NCBI RefSeq assembly: GCF_002811765.1
Contig: NZ_NPDR01000008.1
Location: forward strand, 62,001 to 126,000
DNA from: Leptospira saintgironsiae
GTDB taxonomy: Bacteria > Spirochaetota > Leptospiria > Leptospirales > Leptospiraceae
Direction of reading: 5' to 3'
DNA: 64,000 nucleotides
In this document: positions 1-7,949 of the stretch, in pieces
Layout of the letters: each line of letters starts with the position of its first letter
Numbering within the stretch: the stretch's first letter is position 1
Position numbers and translations under genes: made by a program
The notes under the pieces: generated by a model
The model's input: the letters and a program-made list of their open reading frames with translations, nothing else
Database searches by the model: none
Told to the model about the DNA's origin: nothing

Positions 1-1083
1 GGACCCAAAAAAGAAAAGCGCACATACACTGCGGACTTTCTGTATATCTGCAGTGGTTATTATAATTATGATAAAGGATTTACTCCAAATTTTCCTGGAG
101 CAAAGAACTTTAAGGGCCAGATCATTCATCCACAACATTGGCCAGAGAACTTAAACTACAAAGGTAAAAAAGTCGTGGTGATAGGAAGTGGTGCCACTGC
201 GGTTACATTAGTTCCATCTATGGCGAACGATGCTTCTCACGTTACAATGTTACAAAGATCACCGACCTATATTACGAGTCTTCCGTCCAAAGATATAGTT
301 GCAGATTTTCTGAGATTCATTCTGCCTGCGAAGCTGGCTCATCATATCACTCGGATCAAAAACATTCTGATCCAAATCTGGTTTTACCAAGTTTGTAAAA
401 GATCTCCTAACTTTGCGAAATGGTTAATCAGATTGAGATTAAAAGTATCTCTTCCTAAAGGTTACGATATAGATACTCATTTCAAACCGAATTACCAACC
501 TTGGGACCAAAGAGTTTGTTTAGTTCCTGACTCTGATCTTTTCAAATCAATCTCTAAAGGAAAAGCTTCGATAGTCACAGACCATATTGAAACTTTCACC
601 TCCAACGGAATTAAATTAAAATCCGGAAAAGAATTAGAAGCAGATATCATAGTCACTGCAACAGGATTGGAATTACTCGCGATCGGCGGGATCCAATTGA
701 AAGTAGACGGTGAAATAATAGACATTTCTAAACAATTTACTTTCAAAGGGCTAATGTTGAGTGGAGTTCCTAATTTTGCATTCTGCGTAGGTTATACAAA
801 TGCATCTTGGACATTAAGAGCTGACTTAACTTCCACATATGTTGCAAGACTTCTTAATCATATGGAAGCAAAAGGTTACAAACAATGTGTGCCCGTTTGT
901 GATCCTTCAAAAATGGAGAAGGAGCCGATACTCGATCTAAATTCAGGATATATCCAGAGAGCGATAGAACAATTCCCTCAAAGAGGAGCAAATCGTCCCT
1001 GGAGGTTCCATCAGAATTACCTAATGGATCTATTCGATATAAATTTCGCCAACGTGAACGACTCTAATTTGTCGTTCGGATAA
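1..1083 (+). CDS. Flavin-containing (Baeyer-Villiger type) monooxygenase, 5' end outside window
   Basis: FAD- and NADPH-dependent oxygenase; family members insert oxygen next to a ketone or oxidise soft nucleophiles. The reading frame is already open at base 1, so about 360 C-terminal residues are visible and the FAD-binding N-terminus lies upstream. At 109-144 the codons spell the Baeyer-Villiger fingerprint F-x-G-x-x-x-H-x-x-x-W-P. The second Rossmann glycine motif (VIGSGATA) follows at about 178-201 and should bind NADPH. An ATG at 175 lies inside this conserved region and is not the real start. An SDR gene follows after 29 bases on the same strand, so the two are probably cotranscribed and may act on the same alcohol/ketone. 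The substrate cannot be read from sequence. Confidence 0.88.
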   Translation, partial: GPKKEKRTYTADFLYICSGYYNYDKGFTPNFPGAKNFKGQIIHPQHWPENLNYKGKKVVVIGSGATAVTLVPSMANDASHVTMLQRSPTYITSLPSKDIVADFLRFILPAKLAHHITRIKNILIQIWFYQVCKRSPNFAKWLIRLRLKVSLPKGYDIDTHFKPNYQPWDQRVCLVPDSDLFKSISKGKASIVTDHIETFTSNGIKLKSGKELEADIIVTATGLELLAIGGIQLKVDGEIIDISKQFTFKGLMLSGVPNFAFCVGYTNASWTLRADLTSTYVARLLNHMEAKGYKQCVPVCDPSKMEKEPILDLNSGYIQRAIEQFPQRGANRPWRFHQNYLMDLFDINFANVNDSNLSFG

Positions 1084-1112
1084 ATAATTAAAATAGGAAG
1101 AAGAAAAACCAA

Positions 1113-1955
1113 ATGAAAAGTTTTAAAAATAAAGTCGCTGCTATCACCGGAGCAGGCTCCGGAATGGGGAGAGAACTTGCTATCCAGCTTGCAGAACAAG
1201 AATGCAATCTTGCATTATCAGACGTAAATGAGGCTGGCCTTGCTGAAACAGTCCAATTAGTAAAGAAGAAGAATCCTAACGTATCGATTACCAGCCAAAA
1301 ACTAGATGTATCAGATCGGTCTGCAGTTTTTGATTGGGCCTCTAAAGTAGCCAAAGATCATAATAAGGTAAATTTAATATTCAATAATGCAGGTATAGCT
1401 TACGGCTCCACGATAGAAGGTTTTGAATCCAAAGATTTTCAAAGAGTGATGGATATCAATTTTGGTGGAGTGGTAAACGGAACCCAAGCATTTCTACCCT
1501 ATCTAAAAGAAAGCGGAGAAGGCCATATCATCAATACTTCCAGTGTATTCGGGATCATCGCAGTTCCGGGAACTTCTGCATATAACGCATCCAAATTTGC
1601 AGTTAGAGGATTTACAGAGACCTTAAGACAAGAATTGGATTTTACCAAGGCAAAAGTTTCTGCCACGAGCGTCCATCCAGGCGGGATCAAAACAGCAATT
1701 GCAAAAAGTTCCAAAACAAATGATAGCGTGAAAGCGCTCGGCTTAGATCCAAACACTGCTGGAGAAAAAATGTCTGCTCAGTTTATAACCACTGCAGAAC
1801 GTGCAGCAAAAGTGATCTTAAAAGGTGTAAAGAAAAATTCTCGCAGAGTACTCATCGGACCAGATGCGGTTTTCTTAGATTTGATGCAGAGAATTTTCCC
1901 AAGTTCTTATCCTAAGATCATTACTAAGGCACTTATGGGAAGAATGGCCAAGTAG
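1113..1955 (+). CDS. Short-chain dehydrogenase/reductase (SDR)
   Basis: Classical SDR of 280 residues, an NAD(P)-dependent alcohol/ketone oxidoreductase. Visible motifs: cofactor loop TGxxxGxG at residues 12-19, NNAG at 91-94, catalytic serine at 143/144, and YxxxK with Tyr157 and Lys161. An acidic residue after beta-2 (LSDVNE, about 36-40) hints at NAD preference, which is weak evidence. A purine-rich AGGAAG about 10 bases upstream supports the ATG at 1113. It sits 29 bases after the monooxygenase, and the pairing suggests stepwise oxidation of a secondary alcohol through a ketone to an ester. Substrate unknown. Confidence 0.9.
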   Translation: MKSFKNKVAAITGAGSGMGRELAIQLAEQECNLALSDVNEAGLAETVQLVKKKNPNVSITSQKLDVSDRSAVFDWASKVAKDHNKVNLIFNNAGIAYGSTIEGFESKDFQRVMDINFGGVVNGTQAFLPYLKESGEGHIINTSSVFGIIAVPGTSAYNASKFAVRGFTETLRQELDFTKAKVSATSVHPGGIKTAIAKSSKTNDSVKALGLDPNTAGEKMSAQFITTAERAAKVILKGVKKNSRRVLIGPDAVFLDLMQRIFPSSYPKIITKALMGRMAK

Positions 1956-1961
1956 AACTTA

Positions 1962-1981
1962 AGAGCTGGGAAACCGGCTCT
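1962..1981. other. Hairpin with GAAA tetraloop after SDR gene
   Basis: Arms AGAGCTGG (1962-1969) and CCGGCTCT (1974-1981) form an 8-base-pair stem with one G-U pair, closed by a GAAA loop, starting 7 bases after the SDR stop. No run of T follows, so it may be a processing or 3'-end stability hairpin rather than an intrinsic terminator. The rest of 1956-2082 is AT-rich and probably holds the promoter of the next gene. Confidence 0.4.
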
Positions 1982-2069
1982 AAATCCCAACTTCATTTTG
2001 TTTATAAATAAAGTGGATTTGTATACTTTATAAAACCTAAATTCATTCGCTGTTTTTCTAATTTTTAGG

Positions 2070-2086
2070 TCATACTTAAAGTATGA
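2070..2086. promoter_or_regulatory. 17-bp perfect palindrome across the aldo/keto reductase start codon
   Basis: TCATACTT-A-AAGTATGA reads the same on both strands and includes the ATG at 2083-2085. No good Shine-Dalgarno sequence lies in front of that ATG. The symmetry suits a dimeric repressor site, or it could fold in mRNA and hide the start. The AraC regulator encoded after the reductase is one candidate partner, although AraC proteins usually prefer direct repeats. Function is inferred. Confidence 0.35.
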
Positions 2087-3093
2087 ACAATATTAGGAAA
2101 ACCAAACTAGGAAACCAAGGACTTATCGTTCCAATCGAAGGACTTGGCTGTATGGGTATGACCCAAATCGCTGGTGCAAATATTTACGGCCCGAGTGATG
2201 AGTCAGAATCAATAGCGACAATTCATCGCGCGTTAGAATTAGGTGTCAATTTTTTAGATACCGCAGATCTCTACGGGCCTTTGAAAAATGAAAGGCTAGT
2301 AGCGAAAGCGATCCGAGGAAACCGAAATAAGTACATTATTGCTACCAAGTTCGGATTTGAAATTGATGATCAGGAACAACTCACTTGGAAGATCAACGGT
2401 CGCCCTGAATACGTCAGAAAGGCGATCGAACGTTCCTTAAAAAATTTAGGAACGGATTATATCGATCTTTATTACCTTCACCGTTTAGATCCAAATACAC
2501 CGATCGAAGAAACAGTGGGAGCGATGTCCGATCTCGTGAAAGAAGGAAAAGTGAAATATATCGGGCTTTCGGAAGTAGGTTCGGAAACGATCCGAAAAGC
2601 AAATAAAATTCACCCACTTTCTGCAGTTCAATCCGAGTATTCCCTTTTCGAAAGAGATATAGAAAGATTAGGAATTTTGAATACTTTAGAAGAACTTGGA
2701 ATCGGGTTAGTGGCATATTCTCCTTTAGGAAGAGGATTTTTGACCGGACAGATCAAGACTCCTGAAGATTTTGAAGAAAACGATTTTAGAAAGAACATAC
2801 CTCGATTCCAGGGAGATCAGTTTTACAAAAACATAGAACTTGTGAAAGAGATCGAAAAACTTGCGACTCAAAAAGGAATTTCTTCTTCTCAATTGGCTTT
2901 AGCTTGGGTTGCATCTAAAAATATAATCTCTATCCCCGGGACCAAAAGGATTAAATATTTAGAAGAGAATATCAAAGCCGCAAATATCTCTCTTAGTAAG
3001 GAAGAATTGGAAAAATTAGAATCTATCGTTCCAATAGAATTATCTACCGGGAACCGATATGACGACAACGGAATGTCCATAGTAAATCAATAA
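2083..3093 (+). CDS. Aldo/keto reductase
   Basis: NADPH-dependent reductase of aldehydes or ketones, 336 residues, TIM-barrel AKR fold. The catalytic tetrad is visible as Asp59, Tyr64 (in DTADLYG), Lys89 (TKFGFE) and His133 (LYYLHRLD). The C-terminal cofactor segment SIPGTKRIKYLEENI (about 285-300) matches the YajO/AKR13-like branch that accepts varied carbonyls. It is transcribed alone or with the AraC regulator 90 bases downstream; a 9-base inverted repeat lies between them. The start codon lies in a perfect palindrome. Natural substrate unknown. Confidence 0.9.
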   Translation: MNNIRKTKLGNQGLIVPIEGLGCMGMTQIAGANIYGPSDESESIATIHRALELGVNFLDTADLYGPLKNERLVAKAIRGNRNKYIIATKFGFEIDDQEQLTWKINGRPEYVRKAIERSLKNLGTDYIDLYYLHRLDPNTPIEETVGAMSDLVKEGKVKYIGLSEVGSETIRKANKIHPLSAVQSEYSLFERDIERLGILNTLEELGIGLVAYSPLGRGFLTGQIKTPEDFEENDFRKNIPRFQGDQFYKNIELVKEIEKLATQKGISSSQLALAWVASKNIISIPGTKRIKYLEENIKAANISLSKEELEKLESIVPIELSTGNRYDDNGMSIVNQ

Positions 3094-3112
3094 GATTTTA
3101 ATTGTACATTAG

Positions 3113-3153
3113 CTCCCGATTTTTTTAAGCAAAAGTTTAAGAATAATCGGGAG
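3113..3153. terminator. Inverted repeat between reductase and AraC regulator
   Basis: Arms CTCCCGATT (3113-3121) and AATCGGGAG (3145-3153) match perfectly. The 23-base interior, TTTTTTAAGC-AAAA-GTTTAAGAA-like, can pair further. The long AT-rich hairpin lies 19 bases after the aldo/keto reductase stop and 30 bases before the AraC start. It could end or attenuate transcription or be a regulator site. There is no clean T-run after the right arm, so its terminator role is uncertain. Confidence 0.35.
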
Positions 3154-3183
3154 AACTCAATTTTCCAAACGGTCAAAATAAAG

Positions 3184-4107
3184 ATGAGTTCTAAAAATTT
3201 AGTCACAATCAACTCTGTGTCGGAATTTCACGAGATATTCGGATATCCTAAACCCGCACATCCCCTAATTAGTATCACTCAACTAAAGGGCACCAATTCC
3301 AAAATGAAATCCTTTATGACAGAAAATAGATTCATGTATGATTTTTACACCATCTCTATAAAAAGAAACATAAAAGGGTCTATTAAATATGGAAGACAAA
3401 GTTTAGATTTCAGGGAAGGAATCATGGGATTTAGTTCACCCAAACAAATTTTTTCCTTCGAAGATGATATAGATATTTCAGAACTTTCGGGCTGGTATCT
3501 GATATTCCATACCGACTTAATCAGAAATTACGATATCGCAAGAAGGATCAAAAGTTACGGTTTCTTCTCTTATGAAGTGAATGAGGCATTACACCTTTCC
3601 GAAAAGGAAGAGTCCATAATCGATTCCATTATGAATAACATCCAGGACGAATATCTCACTTCGATAGACTCGTATAGCCAAGATCTCATAGTTTCGCAGA
3701 TAGAGTTATTGATCCAATACGCAAATCGATTCTACAATAGACAGTTTATCACCCGCAAAAATATGAACCAAGATCTCTTATTCAGTTTGGAAAAAATATT
3801 AGAAGAATATTATATATCTTCTAAATTTTCAGAATTAGGGATCCCGACCGTAAAATACATATCATTCCAGTTGAGCGTCTCTCCGAATTACCTGAGCGAT
3901 ATGTTACGCAATCTTACTGGCTATAACACTCAACAACATATCCACAATTGGATTATAGAAAAAGCGAAAGAAAAACTATCTACAACTTCCCTATCTGTAA
4001 ACGAAATTTCGCTACAACTCGGATTCGAATATCCTCAGTATTTCAGTAGATTATTTAAAACGAAGACGAAACTTTCTCCAATGGAGTTTCGGAATTCATT
4101 CGAATAG
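3184..4107 (+). CDS. AraC-family transcriptional regulator
   Basis: DNA-binding activator or repressor of 307 residues. The first 180 or so residues form a cupin-like sensing domain (AraC-ligand-binding type). The C-terminal 100 residues carry two helix-turn-helix units, with the family-typical end GFEYPQYFSRLFKTKTKLSPMEFR read across about residues 278-303. The upstream aldo/keto reductase is the likely target, since this regulator-reductase pairing is common. Ribosome binding site is weak (AAATAAAG). Ligand unknown. Confidence 0.88.
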   Translation: MSSKNLVTINSVSEFHEIFGYPKPAHPLISITQLKGTNSKMKSFMTENRFMYDFYTISIKRNIKGSIKYGRQSLDFREGIMGFSSPKQIFSFEDDIDISELSGWYLIFHTDLIRNYDIARRIKSYGFFSYEVNEALHLSEKEESIIDSIMNNIQDEYLTSIDSYSQDLIVSQIELLIQYANRFYNRQFITRKNMNQDLLFSLEKILEEYYISSKFSELGIPTVKYISFQLSVSPNYLSDMLRNLTGYNTQQHIHNWIIEKAKEKLSTTSLSVNEISLQLGFEYPQYFSRLFKTKTKLSPMEFRNSFE

Positions 4108-4117
4108 CAATACTACA

Positions 4118-4294
4118 TTACTCCTCTTCAACCGAAGCACTTGGTGCATTTTTCTTAACGGACTCAATCCCATCTTTACATGCTTGTTTAGAAGTATAAC
4201 CTTCTCCAGTCGCAATAATCTCTCCATTTGCAGCTTTTAATCTAAATCTGTATTCTCCTTTAGCATCCTGATAAATTACGAATTTTGCAGACAT
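4118..4294 (-). CDS. DUF1508 (YegP-like) small protein, 58 residues
   Basis: A short minus-strand gene read directly from sequence. It begins MSAKFVIYQDAKGEYRFRLK and continues with AANGEIIATGEGYTSK, the DUF1508 pattern (a beta-hairpin repeat unit with the signature G-E-Y-R-F-R-L-K-A-A-N-G-E). YegP of E. coli has two such repeats; this protein has one, which is common in the family. A strong Shine-Dalgarno (GGAGGT, complement of about 4299-4304) lies 4-5 bases before the ATG. The tail is acidic (EEE). It is convergent with the AraC gene, with 10 bases between the two stops. The family has no firmly known biochemical role. Confidence 0.85.
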   Translation of the reverse strand: MSAKFVIYQDAKGEYRFRLKAANGEIIATGEGYTSKQACKDGIESVKKNAPSASVEEE

Positions 4295-4444
4295 TTGAAC
4301 CTCCGATTGGTGGAAGAAATATAGTGCAACGTAAAAGAGACAGTCAATTTATTTTTGGAATTTTGCCCATTAAAACGGTTGAGGCAAGTTTGATTCTTTA
4401 CTTTACCAGAATCAACAATAGGGTCTAAATGCCCAGAAGACAAA

Positions 4445-4756
4445 ATGAAACGTTTTATTCCCTGTGCTATTACGACACTTCTACTTGGAACCAATTGTTT
4501 TGCAGTTCCTACGAACGAAAGGACTGCATGCCATTATAAACTCAAAAATAATATCGGTTCATTAGGCAATGATAGTTGCATGATCTCTGTAGGTCAAATT
4601 TTGACTTACAACGATCCATCCTCAACTCCAGAACAAAGAGAGGAAGCTTTAGGTTTCTTCAATCTTTTCTTTCCAGACTGCGTAGAGTATCGAAATGAAT
4701 ACGAAAAATGTAATAAAGAAATTAATAACTACATTCCGACACTACATCCTCAATAA
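4445..4756 (+). CDS. Small secreted or lipid-anchored protein of unknown function
   Basis: 103 residues. The N-terminus MKRFIPCAITTLLLGTNCFA is a clear export signal. It could be cut by signal peptidase I after CFA, or by signal peptidase II at the Cys in LLGTNC, which loosely fits the relaxed spirochaetal lipobox. The mature part has several cysteines (ACHYKL, DSCMISV, PDCVEY, KCNKE) that could form disulfides in the periplasm. I recognise no domain. It is divergent from the DUF1508 gene and convergent with the gene remnant at 4766-5029. Confidence 0.65.
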   Translation: MKRFIPCAITTLLLGTNCFAVPTNERTACHYKLKNNIGSLGNDSCMISVGQILTYNDPSSTPEQREEALGFFNLFFPDCVEYRNEYEKCNKEINNYIPTLHPQ

Positions 4757-4765
4757 AGATTCGTT

Positions 4766-5029
4766 TTACTTTTTAGGCGATTCGGGATATTTCATTTGAT
4801 AATCAACATCTTCATAAAAATGATCGAACCGCTTTGTAATAAAGATATTTGCATCCGAAATATTATCACTGAAATCGCCAATTTTAAGATTTGCATAACT
4901 TCCATCGGAAGTCTGACGCATAGAGCATCCGATCAAATTGGTTGAAAAACTTACCGTTTTACCTGTCCAAGCAAAATAGAGATTCTCTATATCAATAGTA
5001 TGACTAACGTTTAAATGAAAATTTCTTCG
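4766..5029 (-). pseudogene. Probable 3' remnant of an unknown gene
   Basis: An 87-codon minus-strand frame runs from a stop at 5030-5032 to a TAA at 4766-4768. Its translation has balanced, protein-like composition (FAWTGKTVSFSTNLIGC, then SDGSYANLKIGDFSDNISDA, and end MKYPESPKK), but it has no usable start near its 5' end. The first ATG is at 4921 and would give 51 residues with a poor ribosome binding site. I read it as the surviving C-terminal part of a degraded gene. A short functional ORF from 4921 is the alternative. No family recognised. Confidence 0.4.
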
Positions 5030-5056
5030 TTAGTAACAACGAATTATTTCAAGGTC

Positions 5057-5977
5057 TTATTCAGAGACTTCGACTCTTTGACCCAACTTCGATAATTGTA
5101 ACTTTGCATTTACTATAAAAATACCAAATATCACAAGGAATGCTCCGCCAAGATCATAGATATTGGGAGCTTCCCCCAAAACCCAAGAAGTTAACATTGC
5201 AATTACAGGGATCAAGTTTCCAAATATAACTGCCTTATCAGGGCCCACTGCTTGGATTCCGTAATTCCAACAAAGATATCCTAAGAATGTACTTAAACCG
5301 GCCATATACAGGATCGCGAACCAAGCTGAATTAGGTATGGTCGTAAATTCAGTATTCCAGTCTCCATTGATCAAAGTTAAAACAAACAATGTAAGAGTAC
5401 CGAATAACGCGGTATATGCAGTTGTTTGAATAGTAGAAACTCCCGGAATATACTTTTTCATTCCTACAGAGTAAAAGCTCCAACAAGTAGCCGCCATCAG
5501 AATAAATAATATCCCTTCTCCATGAAACGCGTTTAGAAGAGCATCCATACTTCCATCAGAAATGACAAGTATAACACCCAGAAAAGAGATCAAAGTTCCT
5601 AGATAATGTTGAAACTTGATCTTAGTTTTTAACATAAAGTAAGAGAGAAAGATAGCAATCGCAGGACTAGCAGCAATTACGATTGCTGCGTTCATAGGAG
5701 AAGCCTTCTTCATTCCAATAAAGAAGAAAAAATTAAATCCAAAAACTCCGATGATTCCAAGCGAAACAAATACTAGTAAGGTTCTTCTATCTACCTTTAA
5801 TAATTTTCTATTCGTAATGAATACGAACAAAAATAAGAAGAAGGTTGCGAATACGAAACGAAGCGCTCCAGCCAGGCTTGGTGAGAAGTAAGTGAGTGCT
5901 TCTTTTGCCACATGAAATGTAGTTCCTGTAATGAGAGCAAAGAATATTAAAGAAAGATACGGTTTGATAGATTGCAT
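5057..5977 (-). CDS. EamA/DMT-family inner-membrane transporter
   Basis: 306 residues with ten predicted membrane helices arranged as two EamA repeats (about 8-140 and 150-295), the drug/metabolite transporter fold. Members export amino acids, metabolites or toxic compounds. Conserved family features visible are the glycine/proline-rich helix ends and the second-repeat segment around YMAGLSTFLGYLCWNYGIQ. It lies 9 bases after a MerR regulator on the same strand, so the regulator probably controls it. Substrate unknown. Confidence 0.88.
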   Translation of the reverse strand: MQSIKPYLSLIFFALITGTTFHVAKEALTYFSPSLAGALRFVFATFFLFLFVFITNRKLLKVDRRTLLVFVSLGIIGVFGFNFFFFIGMKKASPMNAAIVIAASPAIAIFLSYFMLKTKIKFQHYLGTLISFLGVILVISDGSMDALLNAFHGEGILFILMAATCWSFYSVGMKKYIPGVSTIQTTAYTALFGTLTLFVLTLINGDWNTEFTTIPNSAWFAILYMAGLSTFLGYLCWNYGIQAVGPDKAVIFGNLIPVIAMLTSWVLGEAPNIYDLGGAFLVIFGIFIVNAKLQLSKLGQRVEVSE

Positions 5978-5986
5978 TTTGAATTC

Positions 5987-6385
5987 CTATTCTGTTTTTA
6001 AAAGATTTTCATATTCTTTTAATTTTGTCTTGGTAAGTCGGATCATTGATTCTAGATCCTTTTTCTTTTGTTCCAGTTTTTGAAGATGAGTCTCTAATAT
6101 TCGTATCCTTTTATTTAAAGGAGGTTTGAAATTTTCTCCGCTTTCTACTTTATCTAGGATACATCCTTCTATGAAGAATTCCTTGATATCTTCCAAAGAC
6201 ATATTCATCTCTTTTAAAGTTCTGATTCCCTTAAGATGGCGGATCTCCTTTTCAGAATATTTCCGATCTTTTCCGTACATTCTTTCAGGTTTGCGTAAAA
6301 TTCCAATCTTCTCGTAATAACGGAGTGTATAAGGACTGAAATTCGTGATCTCTGAAATTTCTGAAATACTTAGAGACTTACTCAT
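5987..6385 (-). CDS. MerR-family transcriptional regulator
   Basis: 132 residues. The N-terminal winged helix-turn-helix reads SISEISEITNFSPYTLRYYE (residues about 5-24), then the second wing region, and a long dimerisation coiled coil (about 85-130). It has no metal-binding cysteine pair at the C-terminus, so it is not the CueR/ZntR type and more probably senses a small organic molecule or stress. It is the first gene of a two-gene unit with the EamA exporter. A matching dyad lies 43 bases upstream at 6428-6445. Confidence 0.9.
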   Translation of the reverse strand: MSKSLSISEISEITNFSPYTLRYYEKIGILRKPERMYGKDRKYSEKEIRHLKGIRTLKEMNMSLEDIKEFFIEGCILDKVESGENFKPPLNKRIRILETHLQKLEQKKKDLESMIRLTKTKLKEYENLLKTE

Positions 6386-6427
6386 TCTGATTCTCCGGAT
6401 TCCTTGGAACCCTATAGATAAGACTCA

Positions 6428-6445
6428 CCTAGAGTTAGCTCTAAG
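6428..6445 (-). promoter_or_regulatory. Candidate MerR operator upstream of merR-eamA
   Basis: On the minus strand the sequence CTTAGAGCTAACTCTAGG is a near-perfect 18-base dyad, with half-sites CyTAGAG and CTCTArG around a 4-base centre. MerR proteins typically bind such dyads in a stretched promoter spacer. A -35-like TTAGAC flanks it at 6450-6445 and AT-rich candidate -10 elements lie at about 6423-6415. It begins 43 bases before the regulator start, which suits autoregulation. Inferred. Confidence 0.5.
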
Positions 6446-6721
6446 TCTAAATTTATCCTTAATTTTGGGAAATTTTTAGTTTTGAGAGAAAAGGATCTCG
6501 ACTCGTCTACCATCCCAACGGCAGAGCTCCGCTACGCCTACCGGCCATCTAGCAAATATAATATGAATAAAAAACACATTTATCTGAATAAACAACATCG
6601 CTTCCTGCGAATAATCGCCTAAGGTAGGATTAGGCAATGATATGGCAGTATCAAATCTTTACCTTCTCTTCTAATTCCTGTACAATCCTATATATAAATT
6701 GCCTATTGCAGGAGGATTGAA
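6446..6721 (+). promoter_or_regulatory. Non-coding stretch with promoter for the hydrolase lipoprotein
   Basis: No gene is seen in this stretch. A plausible sigma-70 promoter is TTACCT (6659-6664), a 16-base spacer, then TACAAT (6681-6686). A small inverted repeat GCCTAA/TTAGGC sits at 6617-6635. An AGGAGG ribosome binding site at about 6710-6715 decides the start of the next gene at 6722. The GC-rich patch at about 6515-6550 looks different in composition from its surroundings, but I see no gene in it. Confidence 0.4.
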
Positions 6722-7801
6722 ATGGAACGGTTTTTTAAAAAGGATAATTATGAAATCGGCATCACAAGGACAGAATCGAAAAACATATTTGTTCTTTCGT
6801 ATATATTCTTTCTTCTCTTTATCTTATCCGGATGTTGCGTGCCTACTAAATACCCAAACTCGGATCATTACAACGGGAAACATTTCTACAATCCAACCCA
6901 ACTTGAAGAAAATGGAATATGGAGAACTTTAAAACTTCTTACCACAATTGATTTTGAAGATTGGCCAAAGAAGGCTCAAAATGAAAAAACAAATCTGATT
7001 AAAAATCCATTATATAAAGATCAAATCGCGATCACTTTCATTAATCATGCCACTGTATTGATCCAATCACGTGAGATAAACATCCTTACCGATCCGGTTT
7101 GGTCTGAGAGGATCAGCCCGGTGAGCTGGGCAGGAACAAAAAGAGTCAGAGAACCAGGTATTCAGATAGAGGACCTTCCTCCGATAGATCTGGTGATTAT
7201 CAGTCATAACCATTATGATCATCTAGACTTGGAAACTTTAAAAACGCTCAATAGAAAATTCTCTCCTAAATTCCTTGTTCCGTTAGGAGATAAGGAACTA
7301 CTACAATCTGAAGGAATTCCGAATACAGATGAGATGGACTGGTGGCAAACAATCAAAATAGAAAAGAAAGCAGAAGTAACTTTTGCTCCTACCCAACATC
7401 TTTCTGCAAGAGGCATATTCGACTGGAATCGCAGTTTATGGGGCAGCTACATGATCACAATCGGGAATAAACGAGTATATTTTGGCGGAGATGCTGCATA
7501 TTCTTCTCACTACAAAGAAATTAAAAGACGTTTAGGCGAACCAGATATTTCTCTTTTGCCGATCGGAGCTTATGAGCCTAGATGGTTTATGAGGTTAGTC
7601 CACATGAATCCTTTGGATGCCATTCAAGCTCATTTGGATTTAGGTTCTAAACTTTCAATAGGGATACATTTTGGAACATTTCAACAAACAGAAGAGGCAT
7701 TAAACGCACCAGTCGAAGAATTAAAGAAGGAATTACTTAAAGCCGGATTGAATCTAAGTAATTTCATAGTACAGAAAGAAGGAATAGCACGGATTTATTA
7801 A
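6722..7801 (+). CDS. Metallo-beta-lactamase-fold hydrolase lipoprotein (UlaG/NAPE-PLD-like)
   Basis: 359 residues. The N-terminal hydrophobic stretch ends in the lipobox LSGC (FFLLFILSGCC, about residues 29-39), so the protein should be lipid-anchored. The catalytic core has the metal motif SHNHYDHLD (HxHxDH), a downstream histidine in TQHLSARG, the bridging aspartate region FGGDAAYS and a final histidine in GIHFGTF. These mark the branch with UlaG and N-acyl-phosphatidylethanolamine phospholipase D. A phospholipase role at the envelope is possible but inferred. The start is set by a strong AGGAGG. Confidence 0.85.
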   Translation: MERFFKKDNYEIGITRTESKNIFVLSYIFFLLFILSGCCVPTKYPNSDHYNGKHFYNPTQLEENGIWRTLKLLTTIDFEDWPKKAQNEKTNLIKNPLYKDQIAITFINHATVLIQSREINILTDPVWSERISPVSWAGTKRVREPGIQIEDLPPIDLVIISHNHYDHLDLETLKTLNRKFSPKFLVPLGDKELLQSEGIPNTDEMDWWQTIKIEKKAEVTFAPTQHLSARGIFDWNRSLWGSYMITIGNKRVYFGGDAAYSSHYKEIKRRLGEPDISLLPIGAYEPRWFMRLVHMNPLDAIQAHLDLGSKLSIGIHFGTFQQTEEALNAPVEELKKELLKAGLNLSNFIVQKEGIARIY

Positions 7802-7834
7802 ATCAATTTAAAAAGACCTCGGTGATCGCCTTCC

Positions 7835-7881
7835 ATTCTTCATCTTATTAGCCTTGACTCTTAATTAACAAGATGAAGAAT
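7835..7881. repeat. 12-bp perfect inverted repeat in intergenic region
   Basis: Arms ATTCTTCATCTT (7835-7846) and AAGATGAAGAAT (7870-7881) are perfect complements around a 23-base spacer. It lies 33 bases after the hydrolase stop and 68 bases before the next start. It could be a transcript-end hairpin or a regulator site. A TTGACT inside the spacer could be a -35 element for the next gene. Role unproven. Confidence 0.35.
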
Positions 7882-7949
7882 TAAATCCATTCTGGAGTGG
7901 TCGTTCCGTGATTCGTATCGATCCAAAAGCCTGACAAAAGGAAAATAAA

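Noticed and set aside
492..746. Minus-strand ORF of 84 codons opposite the monooxygenase
   Set aside because: It lies wholly inside a well-supported gene in another frame, with no ribosome binding site or domain.
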